Notes: generated by a model not told the origin, from the letters alone. A DNA stretch of 64,000 nt from an uncultured Sulfolobales archaeon (GCA_937921695.1 CAKZTZ010000006.1:19448-83447), one strand, 5' to 3'. Shown: positions 16,252 through 25,379, numbered from the stretch's first letter. Made by a program: numbers and translations.

Positions 16252-17553
16252 GTGAATATTCCATCAAAATTCGACACTATAGTAGTGGGCGCCGGGCCTG
16301 CAGGGTGCGCTTCAGCATACCTGCTAGCTAAGGCTGGGTTTAAAGTCTTAGTACTTGAGAGGGGTAGGGGTGTAGGGAGTAAAGAATTGTGGGGTGGTAA
16401 AGCTTATGCTCAACCTTTAAGGGATGTTTGGCCAGAGCTTGATAAAGAAGCCCCTATACACAGGTGGGTGTCTAAGGAGAGGTTTAGCCTAGTGTGGGGT
16501 GAGAGGGCTTTAACAATAGAGTATAAGCTTGGTAGAAAAGTAGCGTTCACAACATACCTCACGGAGCTCGTAAACTGGATGGCTAGGAAAGCTGAAAACG
16601 CGGGCGCCCTGATAGTTGACGAGGTTAGAGTTGAGGAGATTGTGGTTAAAGACGGTAAAGTCTTAGGGGTTAAGAGTGGCGACGACATTGTTTACGCCGA
16701 TGCAGTCATAGATGCTGAAGGTGTAAACAGGCTGCTCCTCGAGAAGCTCGGCCTAGTTGATAAACTAAGCCCGGACCATGTAGCTCTAGGGGTTAAGGAA
16801 GTTCTAAGCTTAGACCCTAAGCTTATAGAGGAGAGGTTCATGTTAAACAGGAATGAAGGGCTAGCGTGGTTCGTAGCTGGCGACATTACTCTGGGGCTCC
16901 CCGGAGGAGGCTTCATCTACACAATGAGAGACTCCATAAGTATAGGACTAGTATTACCTATAGGCCCCGCAGCTAGAGCGGCTGAAAAAGGTCTTTTGAA
17001 AGAACACGTCTCCAGCCTAGTGGAAGCTTTCAGGCTCCACCCGTACTTCAGGAGTTTCTGGAGAGAAGCAGACGTTATAGAATATGGTGGTAGGATGACT
17101 ATAGAAGCTGGCCTAAAACTTATGCCTAGGAAGCTTTACATGAACGGGCTCCTAGTAGTTGGGGATGCTGCAGGCTTCCTAGTAAACACAGGGTACACTA
17201 TAAGGGGGGTCGACACGGCGGTTATAAGCGGTAAGCTAGCTGCAGAAGCTTTAATAGATGCTTTCAACAATGGGGGGCCTACGGAGGAGAACCTTAAATC
17301 ATACGAGGAGAAGGTTAAGAAAAGCTATATTTACAGTGAACTCAAAAACCATAGCGGCATAGGAGACGTTATGTCAGACCCCTTCTTCTTCCAGAAAATA
17401 CCCCAGGTAGCTGTAAAAGCTGCTAGCAAACTGTTTGAGGCTGATTATGAAGAGCCTAAACTAATAAGAAGCTTTTTAAACGCTGCAAAAGAGGAGAATA
17501 TAAGTTTGCTAAAAACAATATATAAATTAGGGAGGGTGGCTGGAAAGCTATGA
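16252..17553 (+). CDS. fixC: Electron-transfer-flavoprotein:quinone oxidoreductase-like flavoprotein (FixC)
   Basis: A 433-residue FAD protein. The dinucleotide-binding motif is VVGAGPAGCASAYLLAKAG at the N-terminus, VIDAEGVN lies in the middle, and LVVGDAAGFLVNTGYTIRGVD is the second FAD motif. This is the geranylgeranyl-reductase/FixC superfamily. Because fixX, etfB and etfA follow directly, the ETF-quinone role is preferred over a lipid reductase. It passes electrons from ETF to membrane quinone. The GTG start follows ggtgat. Its stop overlaps the fixX start. Confidence 0.9.
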   Translation: MNIPSKFDTIVVGAGPAGCASAYLLAKAGFKVLVLERGRGVGSKELWGGKAYAQPLRDVWPELDKEAPIHRWVSKERFSLVWGERALTIEYKLGRKVAFTTYLTELVNWMARKAENAGALIVDEVRVEEIVVKDGKVLGVKSGDDIVYADAVIDAEGVNRLLLEKLGLVDKLSPDHVALGVKEVLSLDPKLIEERFMLNRNEGLAWFVAGDITLGLPGGGFIYTMRDSISIGLVLPIGPAARAAEKGLLKEHVSSLVEAFRLHPYFRSFWREADVIEYGGRMTIEAGLKLMPRKLYMNGLLVVGDAAGFLVNTGYTIRGVDTAVISGKLAAEALIDAFNNGGPTEENLKSYEEKVKKSYIYSELKNHSGIGDVMSDPFFFQKIPQVAVKAASKLFEADYEEPKLIRSFLNAAKEENISLLKTIYKLGRVAGKL

Positions 17554-17843
17554 GCTCTCAAACTTCAAGACTTAAAACTATGAAACTAGAGGAGCTCCTC
17601 CAAAGGAGCGTGTGGGATGTAGATGAAGAGAGGCACATTGAGATATTAAAGCAGGAAGGCCTCAGAGTCAATGCTTTAATACTCCTATGCCCCATGGGTT
17701 GTTATAGTATTGCAGGGGATAAGCTCATAATGAGCTATGAAGGCTGCGTCGAATGCGGCACATGCAGGGTTCTAAGTAGGAGCGACCAGATTAGGTGGGA
17801 GCACCCTAAGAGTGGGAGGGGTATTCAGTATAGGTATATGTAG
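17550..17843 (+). CDS. fixX: Ferredoxin-like protein FixX
   Basis: A 97-residue ferredoxin-like subunit. CPMGCYS (near 48) and CVECGTCRV (near 72), preceded by YEGC, match FixX, which ends with WEHPKSGRGIQYRY. It carries one Fe-S cluster and works with FixC in transferring electrons from ETF to quinone. It overlaps fixC by four bases (ATGA), a sign of translational coupling. Confidence 0.9.
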   Translation: MSSQTSRLKTMKLEELLQRSVWDVDEERHIEILKQEGLRVNALILLCPMGCYSIAGDKLIMSYEGCVECGTCRVLSRSDQIRWEHPKSGRGIQYRYM

Positions 17844-17853
17844 GTGGGGAGTC

Positions 17854-18696
17854 TTGAGAATAGTTGTGGGCATTAAATGGGTTCCAAACACTCAAGCCGT
17901 CAGGATCGATCCTGAGACTGGGACTTTGATAAGGAAAGGTGTCCCATCAATAGTCAACCCTCACGACCTCCCAGCTATAGAAGCTGCTTTAAGGTTGAGG
18001 GATACTGTAGGAGGGGAGGTTATAGCTTTCGCCATGGCGCCTCCCCCTGCTGTTAAAGGGTTGGAGTTAGCTCTCGGAATGGGGGTTGATAGGGCTATAC
18101 TTATTACTGATAGGGTTTTTGCTGGTGCTGATACTTGGGCTACTAGTTACGTGCTTGGTAACGCTATAGTTAAGATTGAGAGGGAATATGGTAGGGTTGA
18201 TTTGGCGGTTTTCGGGCAGGAGACTATAGATTCTAGTACAGCTCATATTCCAGGCCAGGTAGCTAGCTGGCTTAACTGGCCATACGCCTACTATGTTAGG
18301 GATATCCAAGTCTCAGGGGATAGTAAGATAAGGATTGTGAGGGAGCTTGAAGAATATGTTGAAGAATACGAGGTAGAGCTTCCAGCAGTTTTAGGAATAG
18401 CTATGAGAGCTTTGAAGCCTAGGCCTGTATCCCTGTATAATAAGCTCAGGGCTAAACTCGATAAAAACGTCATCATTACATGGAGCAACTCCGATCTAAA
18501 ACTAGACCCTAGATGTGTGGGTCTAAAAGGCTCCCCCACTATAGTAGCTAAGACTATAGACATGCCTGAAGTGCCCAGGAAGAAAGAAGTTTACAAGCCC
18601 AGGGATCCTAGAGATGGAGCAAAATGGATAATTTCCAAGATAGTTGAAGACGAGAAGCTTAGAGAGCTCCTAGTTAAGAAGCTTTGGGGTGAGTAG
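17854..18696 (+). CDS. etfB: Electron transfer flavoprotein beta subunit (FixA)
   Basis: A protein of about 280 residues starting at TTG 17854 with an aggtgggga ribosome site just before. Family features are VVGIKWVPNTQAVRIDPETG, NPHDLPAIEAALRL, GMGVDRAILITD, FGQETIDSSTAHIPGQVA and ALKPRPVSLYNK. It pairs with EtfA to carry electrons from acyl-CoA or other dehydrogenases to FixC/FixX. The frame can be extended to 17812, inside fixX, but the ribosome site and family N-terminus favour 17854. Confidence 0.93.
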   Translation: MRIVVGIKWVPNTQAVRIDPETGTLIRKGVPSIVNPHDLPAIEAALRLRDTVGGEVIAFAMAPPPAVKGLELALGMGVDRAILITDRVFAGADTWATSYVLGNAIVKIEREYGRVDLAVFGQETIDSSTAHIPGQVASWLNWPYAYYVRDIQVSGDSKIRIVRELEEYVEEYEVELPAVLGIAMRALKPRPVSLYNKLRAKLDKNVIITWSNSDLKLDPRCVGLKGSPTIVAKTIDMPEVPRKKEVYKPRDPRDGAKWIISKIVEDEKLRELLVKKLWGE

Positions 18697-19780
18697 CTTG
18701 AAAATCGAATGTGAAAAACTATGCCCCGAATGGCCCTGCGAGCAGCCCGAAGAGTTTAAAAACGTCTGGGTTGTAATTGAAGCTTTCGAAGGCTCCATAA
18801 GCGAGCCAAGCCTACAAATGCTAACCCCGGGGAGGAAAATAGCTGACAAGCTCGGGGAGAAGCTTGTAGGGGTTCTCGCAGGCTATAGGGTTTCAGGGTT
18901 TGCAGAGGAGATTATAAAATATGGGGCAGACGAGGTTATAATTGTAGATGACCCCGGCCTCGAAACATATTATCCCAGAGTATACGCCCAGGTAATAATA
19001 GACCTAGCCAGGAAGTATAAGCCATCAGTAATCCTAGCACCAGCCACTAAGATAGGGAGGGAGCTAGCCCCCTATGTAGCCAGCACTTTAAAAGCCGGGA
19101 TAACGGCAGACTGCACAGACTTCGACGTAGATGAAAACACGAGGGACGTCCTACTCATAAGACCCCCATTCGCAGCCATACTACTAGCCTTCATAAAAAC
19201 ACCTTTCAGGAGACCCCAAATAGGCACAGCAAGGCCCAACGTGTTCCCCATACCCCAAAGAGATGAGAATAGGAAAGGAGAAGTCACATATGAAAGCGTC
19301 ACCATTAAACCTGAAGACAAAATGAAACTAGTGTCCAGGAAGAAACTCCAAAGGGCAGAAGTTGGAGTGGAAAAAGCGGAAATAATCGTCTCAGGAGGCA
19401 GAGGCCTCGGAAGCCCAGAAGGCTTCAAACTCCTAGAAAACCTAGCAGAACTCATAGACGGTGTCATAGGAGCCTCGAGAAAAGCAGTAGACGCAGGCTG
19501 GATGGAAGAATACAGGCAAGTAGGCCAAACAGGGAGAGCGGTAAAATCAGTATTATACTTCGCCATAGGCATAAGCGGGTCAGCACAACACATGCTAGGA
19601 GTTAGAGAAGCGGGCAGGATAATAGCTGTAAACATAGACCCCGAAGCACCCATATTCACACAATCAGACTACGGAGTAATAGGAGACTACAGAGAAATAA
19701 TCCCAGCACTCATAGAAGAACTAAAGAAAATAAAAGAAAAAGGGCCCAAAGCCCTAGAAGAGTATATGAGCAAAGAATAA
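18689..19780 (+). CDS. etfA: Electron transfer flavoprotein alpha subunit (FixB)
   Basis: A 363-residue protein. The C-terminal FAD domain is clear: IIVSGGRGLGSPEGFKLLEN, GASRKAVDAGWM, QVGQTGRAVKSVLYFAIGIS, SAQHMLGVREAGRIIAVN and PIFTQSDYGVIGDY. The N-terminal domain has CEKLCPEWPCEQ, an extra Cys-rich stretch that may bind a cluster or metal (inference). The start GTG overlaps the etfB stop by eight bases. It closes the four-gene operon. Confidence 0.95.
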   Translation: MSSLKIECEKLCPEWPCEQPEEFKNVWVVIEAFEGSISEPSLQMLTPGRKIADKLGEKLVGVLAGYRVSGFAEEIIKYGADEVIIVDDPGLETYYPRVYAQVIIDLARKYKPSVILAPATKIGRELAPYVASTLKAGITADCTDFDVDENTRDVLLIRPPFAAILLAFIKTPFRRPQIGTARPNVFPIPQRDENRKGEVTYESVTIKPEDKMKLVSRKKLQRAEVGVEKAEIIVSGGRGLGSPEGFKLLENLAELIDGVIGASRKAVDAGWMEEYRQVGQTGRAVKSVLYFAIGISGSAQHMLGVREAGRIIAVNIDPEAPIFTQSDYGVIGDYREIIPALIEELKKIKEKGPKALEEYMSKE

Positions 19781-19847
19781 ACAAAAACACCCCACTAGCA
19801 ACTTCTTTAAAACTCCAATTATATTCTGTGAAGGCTGTCACGCTCAT

Positions 19848-21198
19848 CTATTGCTCTCTTATAAGCAAGCCTGCATTTTCAAGTAGGTTTTTATAATCTT
19901 CAATGTATTCATAATCTTTGAAAGAATATTTAATTGCACAACCGTTTTCGATGCAAACTTCTGTGAAATCCATTTGAAATCCCGCATGAGCTATCATTAT
20001 CCTCTTAACGGGAGGATCTACTTCTTTCTAAGTGTTATACATTGTTCACCTCCTATTTTCTTTATTTTTCTGCGGGCTTCCTTGCAATGATTTTTCACCA
20101 CTCTAAACATGTCTGGCTCGTATGTCACTAGATGGCCGTGAACCTCACTAATCATATTATAAAGATCCGCTAGCTTACGAAGGCTTTCAACGCTCACAGG
20201 CTCTAGAGGGGGGTTTAAACCATCTATAAGTTTTTCAACACTCTTACATGCGAATAGAGATGGTAGAATTGCATAAATACTGTTAACATATAGTTCTACG
20301 CGTCTTTCCACTCTGGCAGTGCTAGCGACTATATTTATCTTTTTAGTCCACGTCTCTAAGATATTATTCAATATTTTATCATTGTGGCTACTTAGGAACT
20401 CGTAGCAAGAATAGATTAAAGGTAGGGGTAATGGATAGTAAAGTGAAGAGGCTACATAGCGTGCTTGATCTAAATACTTCTCATACTCATCTAGATCTTC
20501 TCGGAACCCTGCGTCTTGGATGTTCTCACGTTGTTTCACAATGTTACTCGGTATTGTGTGGGGTATATGGATGTTGCTTACAATCTCCTTATAAACTATG
20601 TTCAGGTTAAGTTCTAGAATGTTGTTTTCTATTTCCCTACACGTTTCATTATAAACCTTTCTAGGGGTGGGAGGGTAAGGGTCGCTATTGATTACCTCAA
20701 TAGTTATCCCGGCTTTATTGTTTTTCCCTATTTGCCTTATAGCTGTTAAAGATGCGATAGCCCTAGCTAAGTGTAAAGCTATGGATTGCATGAAGTTTAT
20801 GCCGTGCGTCACGTCGAACACAACTTTTTTATTTGTCTACAATCATCTAATATCTTGTCTAGTATTAAGCCCACTTTTAGCAGAGTCTTAGCTGTGAAGT
20901 CCCCAACCCCTCCCTTAAACTTCCACCTGCCGCCTGGTGATCCAATGCTAGGGCTAACAATAACATCAATAGGGGGAGGCTCCTCTCCTAGGTCATTCTT
21001 ATAAATACATGAAACCATGTGTTTAATGAGATTTCTAACCTTCTCTTCTAGGTCATCATAGTTATTAAACTTTTCAACTTCGCACATGTTATTCCAGTAT
21101 TCAGCGTAACATTTACCACACGTGCTCGGAACCTTAATTTTACCCTTGCAAACATCCTCATCTATATCTATAAGACTATCTAGAGTCACTAGTATCAC
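19848..21198 (-). pseudogene. csx1: Csx1/MJ1666-type CARF-HEPN ribonuclease, split by two -1 frame changes
   Basis: Three minus-strand frames join into one protein of about 450 residues. Part 1 (21198-20809, 129 residues) is the CARF start, with VSPSIGSPGGRWKFKG. Part 2 (begins near 20821, to 20018) continues with KVVFDVTHGINFMQSIALHL, the D-THG-N signature of Csx1 proteins. Part 3 (about 20022 to 19848) gives VKRIMIAHAGFQ, a HEPN R-x4-H catalytic motif. The first break is in a run of six A (T run 20825-20830) inside A-AAA-AAG; one extra A or a -1 ribosomal slip restores the frame exactly. The second is at AAAGAAG-TAG (20018-20027), also -1. Intact homologues are activated by cyclic oligoadenylate from type III CRISPR complexes. 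It may be a pseudogene, sequencing error or frameshifted gene. No CRISPR array or cas gene is visible nearby. Confidence 0.72.
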
Positions 21199-21462
21199 AC
21201 GACTATTTCATATATATACGTGAGTAGTGGTAGAGTGGAGCATGATTTCACCGACCCCACTTGTTCTTCAGGAGACACGTATTTGACACAACCCCACATT
21301 GAAGGGGAGCCCCATGTAGAAATTATTAGGGTGTTGAAACTCTCTCCGCTCATTATCTTCCCTCTCCAAACCCTCTACGTAAAGGGATAGTTAAATTTTA
21401 ACATTTTGAGTATTGGCTGGCTTTAGTCTTGAGGATAGGGGGTCAGAGCCTGGGATTATTGA

Positions 21463-22629
21463 ATGTTACTAGCTGCGTGGGGGAGGTTATTAAGTTTTAT
21501 TGCTCCTAGTTTCCACTTTTCTAGGTGCTACCTTAGCGTTGGGGGTGTTGGTTTGGATAGTGTTCCAGGTTTTGAGGGGGGTTTTCCTTGTTGTCTTGAG
21601 TTTAGAGGGTCTTTTTATGGGAGGCCTGTTTACCAGATTGTAGATCCTTTGCCTCTTGTCGGGCATATTGCTTTCGGCGTTATAGATAGGGGTACTAATG
21701 TTTTACAAGTTAGGCCTACGACTGTTTGCCAGCATTCGTGCATATTCTGTAGTGTTGATGCCGGGCCTAGGAGTATTACTAGGGCTTCAGAGTTCATAGT
21801 GGAGCCTCGGTGGCTTGTTAGGTGGGCTGTTGAAGCTGCCAGGTTTAAGGGTGGGGGTGTTGAGGCTTTACTTGATGGTGTGGGGGAGCCTCTCAGCCAC
21901 CCCCAAATACTATCTATAATAAGGGGGCTTAAAGATTCAGGTTACATAGCTAGAGTTGCTGTTGAGACTCATGGGGGTTTTCTTAGTAGGAGGTTGGCTC
22001 TGGAGCTTGAGAAGGCGGGCCTCGATAGGATTAATCTAAGTGTTGACGCTGTGGATAAGGGTTTAGCTAGGAGTCTTGTGGGCGTCGAATGGTATGATGT
22101 AGAGAGGATCCTAGATACTGCTGCTTGGATACTTGAGAATACAAGTATAGATGTTGTGCTTACCCCTGTGGTAATCCCGGGCTTTAACGAGCTGGAGGTG
22201 AAGGCTCTCATAGAGTGGGCTAGAAGGCGCGGGGCTAGGAGGAAGAGTGGGTGGCCCACGGGGGTTCTAATACAGAAGTATGAGGTTCACAAGTATGGGA
22301 GGAAAATTAGGGGGGTTAGAGAGTGGGGATGGTCTAGGTTTTACACGTGGCTTAGGAGGCTTGAAAGAGAGGCAAAGTATAGGCTTATAGTTGAGCCTGA
22401 AGAGTTGGGCTTCGAGAAGAGGCCTAGCCTTGAGAAGCCTTATCGTGTAGGCGATAAAGTTAAAGTTATAGTTGTAGGCCCCGGGTGGCATTGGGGTGAG
22501 ACTCTAGCTATGGACTTTAAACAGTATAGGGTTATAGCTATAGTGGGTGATAAGGATTTAAAGCCCTCCCAGAAACTGTCTGTAGTGATTGTAAGGGATA
22601 CAGATAACATTTACGTGGCTAACGCTTAA
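21463..22629 (+). CDS. Radical SAM protein with C-terminal TRAM-like beta domain
   Basis: A 388-residue protein. The 4Fe-4S motif is CQHSCIFC (C89, C93, C96), followed by the GEP-like LLDGVGEPLSHP, VETHGG and LSVDAVDKG typical of the radical SAM barrel. The last 70 residues (YRVGDKVKVIVVGPGWHWGE onward) look like a TRAM/OB RNA-binding module, which suggests an RNA or tRNA substrate (inference). I do not recognise a specific characterised member. The start may be TTG 21553, which has a gggggtg site upstream, rather than ATG 21463; the first 30 residues are hydrophobic and not family-like. Confidence 0.72.
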   Translation: MLLAAWGRLLSFIAPSFHFSRCYLSVGGVGLDSVPGFEGGFPCCLEFRGSFYGRPVYQIVDPLPLVGHIAFGVIDRGTNVLQVRPTTVCQHSCIFCSVDAGPRSITRASEFIVEPRWLVRWAVEAARFKGGGVEALLDGVGEPLSHPQILSIIRGLKDSGYIARVAVETHGGFLSRRLALELEKAGLDRINLSVDAVDKGLARSLVGVEWYDVERILDTAAWILENTSIDVVLTPVVIPGFNELEVKALIEWARRRGARRKSGWPTGVLIQKYEVHKYGRKIRGVREWGWSRFYTWLRRLEREAKYRLIVEPEELGFEKRPSLEKPYRVGDKVKVIVVGPGWHWGETLAMDFKQYRVIAIVGDKDLKPSQKLSVVIVRDTDNIYVANA

Positions 22630-22747
22630 CAACTATTATCAAGCCTTTAAACCCCCTCTTTAATTCGTCTATTGTCTTAAAGTTCTTTCGTTTTTAGTCT
22701 AAAAGTTTAAATAGGGGGTCAGCACACCCCTAGCTAGGTGTAAAGGT

Positions 22748-23818
22748 TTGCCTCAACCGAGGCCCGAGACAGCAACAGGAATCCACGGGTGGGGCGTCTA
22801 CGTGCCTAGGTTTAGGATTAAAATGGAGTATATAGCGAGAGAATGGGGCTGGAGCGATAGCCAGTGGAAAGCCCTAGCTATGATTGAGAAGGCTGTAGCA
22901 GGCCCCGATGAAGACTCCACGACAATGGGGTTGGAGGCGGCCGCGTACGCCCTGAAAAGGGCTGGCGTAGACCCCGGGGATGTGGGCGCAGTCTTCTTCG
23001 GGACAGAGTCTAAGCCCTATGCTGTTAAGCCTAGCGCCACTATAATAGCTGAAGCTCTAGGTGTAACCCCCGTAACTATGGCGAGCGACCTCGAGTTCGC
23101 CTGTAGGGCTGCGAGCGAGGGCCTTAGAGCTTCTCTAGGCCTCGTGGCGTCCGGCATGATTAAATACGCTATAGTAATTGGGAGCGACACTGCTCAGGCT
23201 AACCCTGGGGATGTCCTAGAGTTTACAGCCTCTAGCGGGGCTGCAGCCTATGTTGTTGGGCCTAGCTCTGGTTCGGCCGCTGTATTCGAGGGTAGCTACA
23301 CTTATGTTACGGACACTCCAGACTTTTGGAGGCGCGAAGGATCACCCTATCCTAGGCATGGCGAGGGGTTTACTGGGGAGCCCGCTTATTTCGCCCACAT
23401 AATAGGGGCTGTGAGGGGGTTAATGGATAATCTCGGCTTTAAACCTTCAGACTTCAAATATGCAGTTTTCCACCAGCCTAACGGCAGGTTCCCCTTGAAA
23501 GTGGGGGAGATGCTCGGGTTTAAGCCTGAACAGTTGAAGGCAGGGATCGTGACACCCCTCATAGGTAACACTTATAACGGGAGCGCCCTCATAGGCCTGG
23601 CGAGGATCCTTGACAACGCCGCACCAGGCGACAGAGTTCTAGTAGCGCCTTTCGGTAGCGGGGCTGGGAGCGACGCTTACAGCATCATAGTCACGGACGC
23701 TATAGAGGAGAAGAGGGGTAAAGCTCCTAAAGTTGACGAGTTAGTATCTAAAAAAATCATGATAGATTACTCTACATACGCGAAGTTCAGGAACATGATC
23801 AAAATAGTGAGAGAGTAA
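22748..23818 (+). CDS. mvaS: Hydroxymethylglutaryl-CoA synthase, archaeal type
   Basis: A 356-residue enzyme of the mevalonate pathway that condenses acetyl-CoA with acetoacetyl-CoA. The nucleophile Cys is in DLEFACRAASEGL (about residue 118). HQPNGRFPLKVGEMLGF holds the catalytic His and PLIGNTYNGSALIGL follows. VPRFRIKMEYIAREWG is the N-terminal archaeal signature. The TTG start is the first in the frame. It is the first gene of mvaS-thiolase-DUF35-hmgA. In archaea the thiolase, DUF35 scaffold and HMGCS form one complex that channels acetoacetyl-CoA. Confidence 0.96.
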   Translation: MPQPRPETATGIHGWGVYVPRFRIKMEYIAREWGWSDSQWKALAMIEKAVAGPDEDSTTMGLEAAAYALKRAGVDPGDVGAVFFGTESKPYAVKPSATIIAEALGVTPVTMASDLEFACRAASEGLRASLGLVASGMIKYAIVIGSDTAQANPGDVLEFTASSGAAAYVVGPSSGSAAVFEGSYTYVTDTPDFWRREGSPYPRHGEGFTGEPAYFAHIIGAVRGLMDNLGFKPSDFKYAVFHQPNGRFPLKVGEMLGFKPEQLKAGIVTPLIGNTYNGSALIGLARILDNAAPGDRVLVAPFGSGAGSDAYSIIVTDAIEEKRGKAPKVDELVSKKIMIDYSTYAKFRNMIKIVRE

Positions 23819-23831
23819 GGGGTGAACCCTT

Positions 23832-24968
23832 ATGGCTTACATAACTGGGGTGTCAATGATAAACGTGGATAGACACTATGATAAGGGGGTTAAAAAACTC
23901 GCAGCTGAAGCTTCATCTAAAGCTTTAGAAGATGCTGAGCCAGAAGCTTTAGACTACATAGTGGTCTCTTCAAGCTTCACATACGCTAGTGACACCCAGC
24001 TAGACTTAGCCTCCTACATAGCCTCATACTCCGGTTTTAGGGGGGTGAGGGCCTTAACTGTAGAAGCTGGAGAGGCTTCAGGGCTAGCGGCGGTAGGCGT
24101 TGCAAAATCACTTATAGACAGCGGCTTAGCCTCCAGGGTTCTCGTTGTAGGCGTTGATAAGCTTTCAGACAGGCCTACCTGGGAGGTTTACAGGTATTTC
24201 TCTAAATTCTATGATGTTGAAGGCGAAGGCATATATAGTATAGGCATGGGGGGTATAGCGGGGATACTTATGAGGCTTTACATGGAGACTTTCAAGGTAG
24301 ACAGGCTGACTCTAGCATACTGGCCAGCCCTCATGCACTCCAACGCTAAGTTAAACCCGTATGCTATGCTCAGGTTCGCCATAACTCCTGAAAAAGTACT
24401 GGAAGCCCCCCCTCTAGCTGACCCTATAACGCTTCTCGACTCTTTCCCCTTAGGCGACGGGGCGGCAGCCCTGGTTATTGAGGGGAGCGGTAAAGGTAAT
24501 GCTCTCGCAGAGCTTGTAGCTGTAGAGTCGGCTACGGGATATCCTAGTATAGCCCTAGTAGAAGACCCTCTAAGGATTGAATCTCTTGAAAGAGCTTATC
24601 AGAGGCTGACTCGGAAAGTTGACATTAAAAATGTTGACGTTATAGAGCTCCACGACTCTTTCACAATAATGGGCATCCTAGAGCTTGAAGCTTTAAGGCT
24701 CGCAGAGAGGGGCAAAGCTGCAGAAGCTGTTTCACGCGGATACTTCTCTCTAGGCGGTGAGGGGCCAGTGGTTAACCCGAGCGGCGGCCTAAAAGCTAGG
24801 GGCCACCCTATAGGAGCTACAGGAGTATACCAGGTTGCAGAAGTCTCTCTCCAGCTTGCGGGCGAATTCCCCGGGCTCAAGGTGCCAGAGTCTAACCACG
24901 GCCTTACAGTCTCTGTCAACGGCTCCGGGTCAAACGCTTACATAGCTTACCTTAGGAGTGTGAGGTGA
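23832..24968 (+). CDS. Acetyl-CoA acetyltransferase-like thiolase of the mevalonate cluster, nucleophile Cys not seen
   Basis: A 378-residue SCP2-type thiolase. Position between mvaS and the DUF35 gene fits the archaeal thiolase of the HMG-CoA-forming complex. It keeps ELHDSFTIMG and the C-terminal NPSGGLKARGHPIGATGVYQ with the catalytic His. At the nucleophile site the family reads VEAACASG, but here the sequence is TVEAGEASGLAA, with Glu in place of Cys. The terminal Cys/Gly loop reads VNGSGSNAY, without Cys. The activity may therefore depend on a different mechanism or another thiolase. The ggggtgaac site precedes ATG 23832. Confidence 0.85.
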   Translation: MAYITGVSMINVDRHYDKGVKKLAAEASSKALEDAEPEALDYIVVSSSFTYASDTQLDLASYIASYSGFRGVRALTVEAGEASGLAAVGVAKSLIDSGLASRVLVVGVDKLSDRPTWEVYRYFSKFYDVEGEGIYSIGMGGIAGILMRLYMETFKVDRLTLAYWPALMHSNAKLNPYAMLRFAITPEKVLEAPPLADPITLLDSFPLGDGAAALVIEGSGKGNALAELVAVESATGYPSIALVEDPLRIESLERAYQRLTRKVDIKNVDVIELHDSFTIMGILELEALRLAERGKAAEAVSRGYFSLGGEGPVVNPSGGLKARGHPIGATGVYQVAEVSLQLAGEFPGLKVPESNHGLTVSVNGSGSNAYIAYLRSVR

Positions 24969-24974
24969 TAGGGT

Positions 24975-25379
24975 TTGACGGGTCTCAGCGTCCCAGCAGT
25001 ATGGAGGGGTAGGATTCACAGGTATAGGCTCGTGGCGGGTAAATGCAACTCTTGCGGCAGAATACATTACCCACCTTCACATTCATGCCCCCACTGCGGC
25101 TCTAGGGGTTTAGCGGAGGTAGAGCTTCCCAGGATGGGCAGGCTTGTGAGTTATAGTATTGTGTACTCTGTACCTTCCGAGTCTAGGAGTAAGGCTCCCG
25201 TTATCCTAGGCCTTGTAGACCTGGGTGTGGCGAGAGTTATAAGTGAGATAACAGATGCAGGCCCAGAAGATATAAGTGTGGGGATGCAGGTCGAGGCTGT
25301 TTTCAGGAGGATAACAGAAGATGGGGAGACTGGAGTCCTAGTATATGGGGTTAAATTCAGGCCGGTAAAGGAAGCGTGA
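24975..25379 (+). CDS. DUF35 zinc-ribbon/OB-fold scaffold protein
   Basis: A 134-residue protein with a rubredoxin-like zinc ribbon (CNSCGRIHYPPSHSCPHCG, two CxxC pairs near 24-41) followed by an OB fold (GRLVSYSIVYSVP, LGLVDLGVARVISEI). In archaea this DUF35 protein bridges thiolase and HMG-CoA synthase and shapes their shared CoA-binding site. The position six bases after thiolase and a 4-base overlap with HMG-CoA reductase place it firmly in the mevalonate operon. Confidence 0.9.
   Translation: MTGLSVPAVWRGRIHRYRLVAGKCNSCGRIHYPPSHSCPHCGSRGLAEVELPRMGRLVSYSIVYSVPSESRSKAPVILGLVDLGVARVISEITDAGPEDISVGMQVEAVFRRITEDGETGVLVYGVKFRPVKEA

Noticed and set aside
20039..20070. Alternative HEPN motif RVVKNH in the second Csx1 segment
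   Set aside because: The spacing and the typical AHAGF context point to RIMIAH in the third segment as the true R-x4-H; the first match is probably fortuitous.
21250..21420. CRISPR-like word with ttgaaac and gaagggga near the Csx1-like gene
   Set aside because: No direct repeats of 24-37 bases with regular spacers could be found there or elsewhere in the window.
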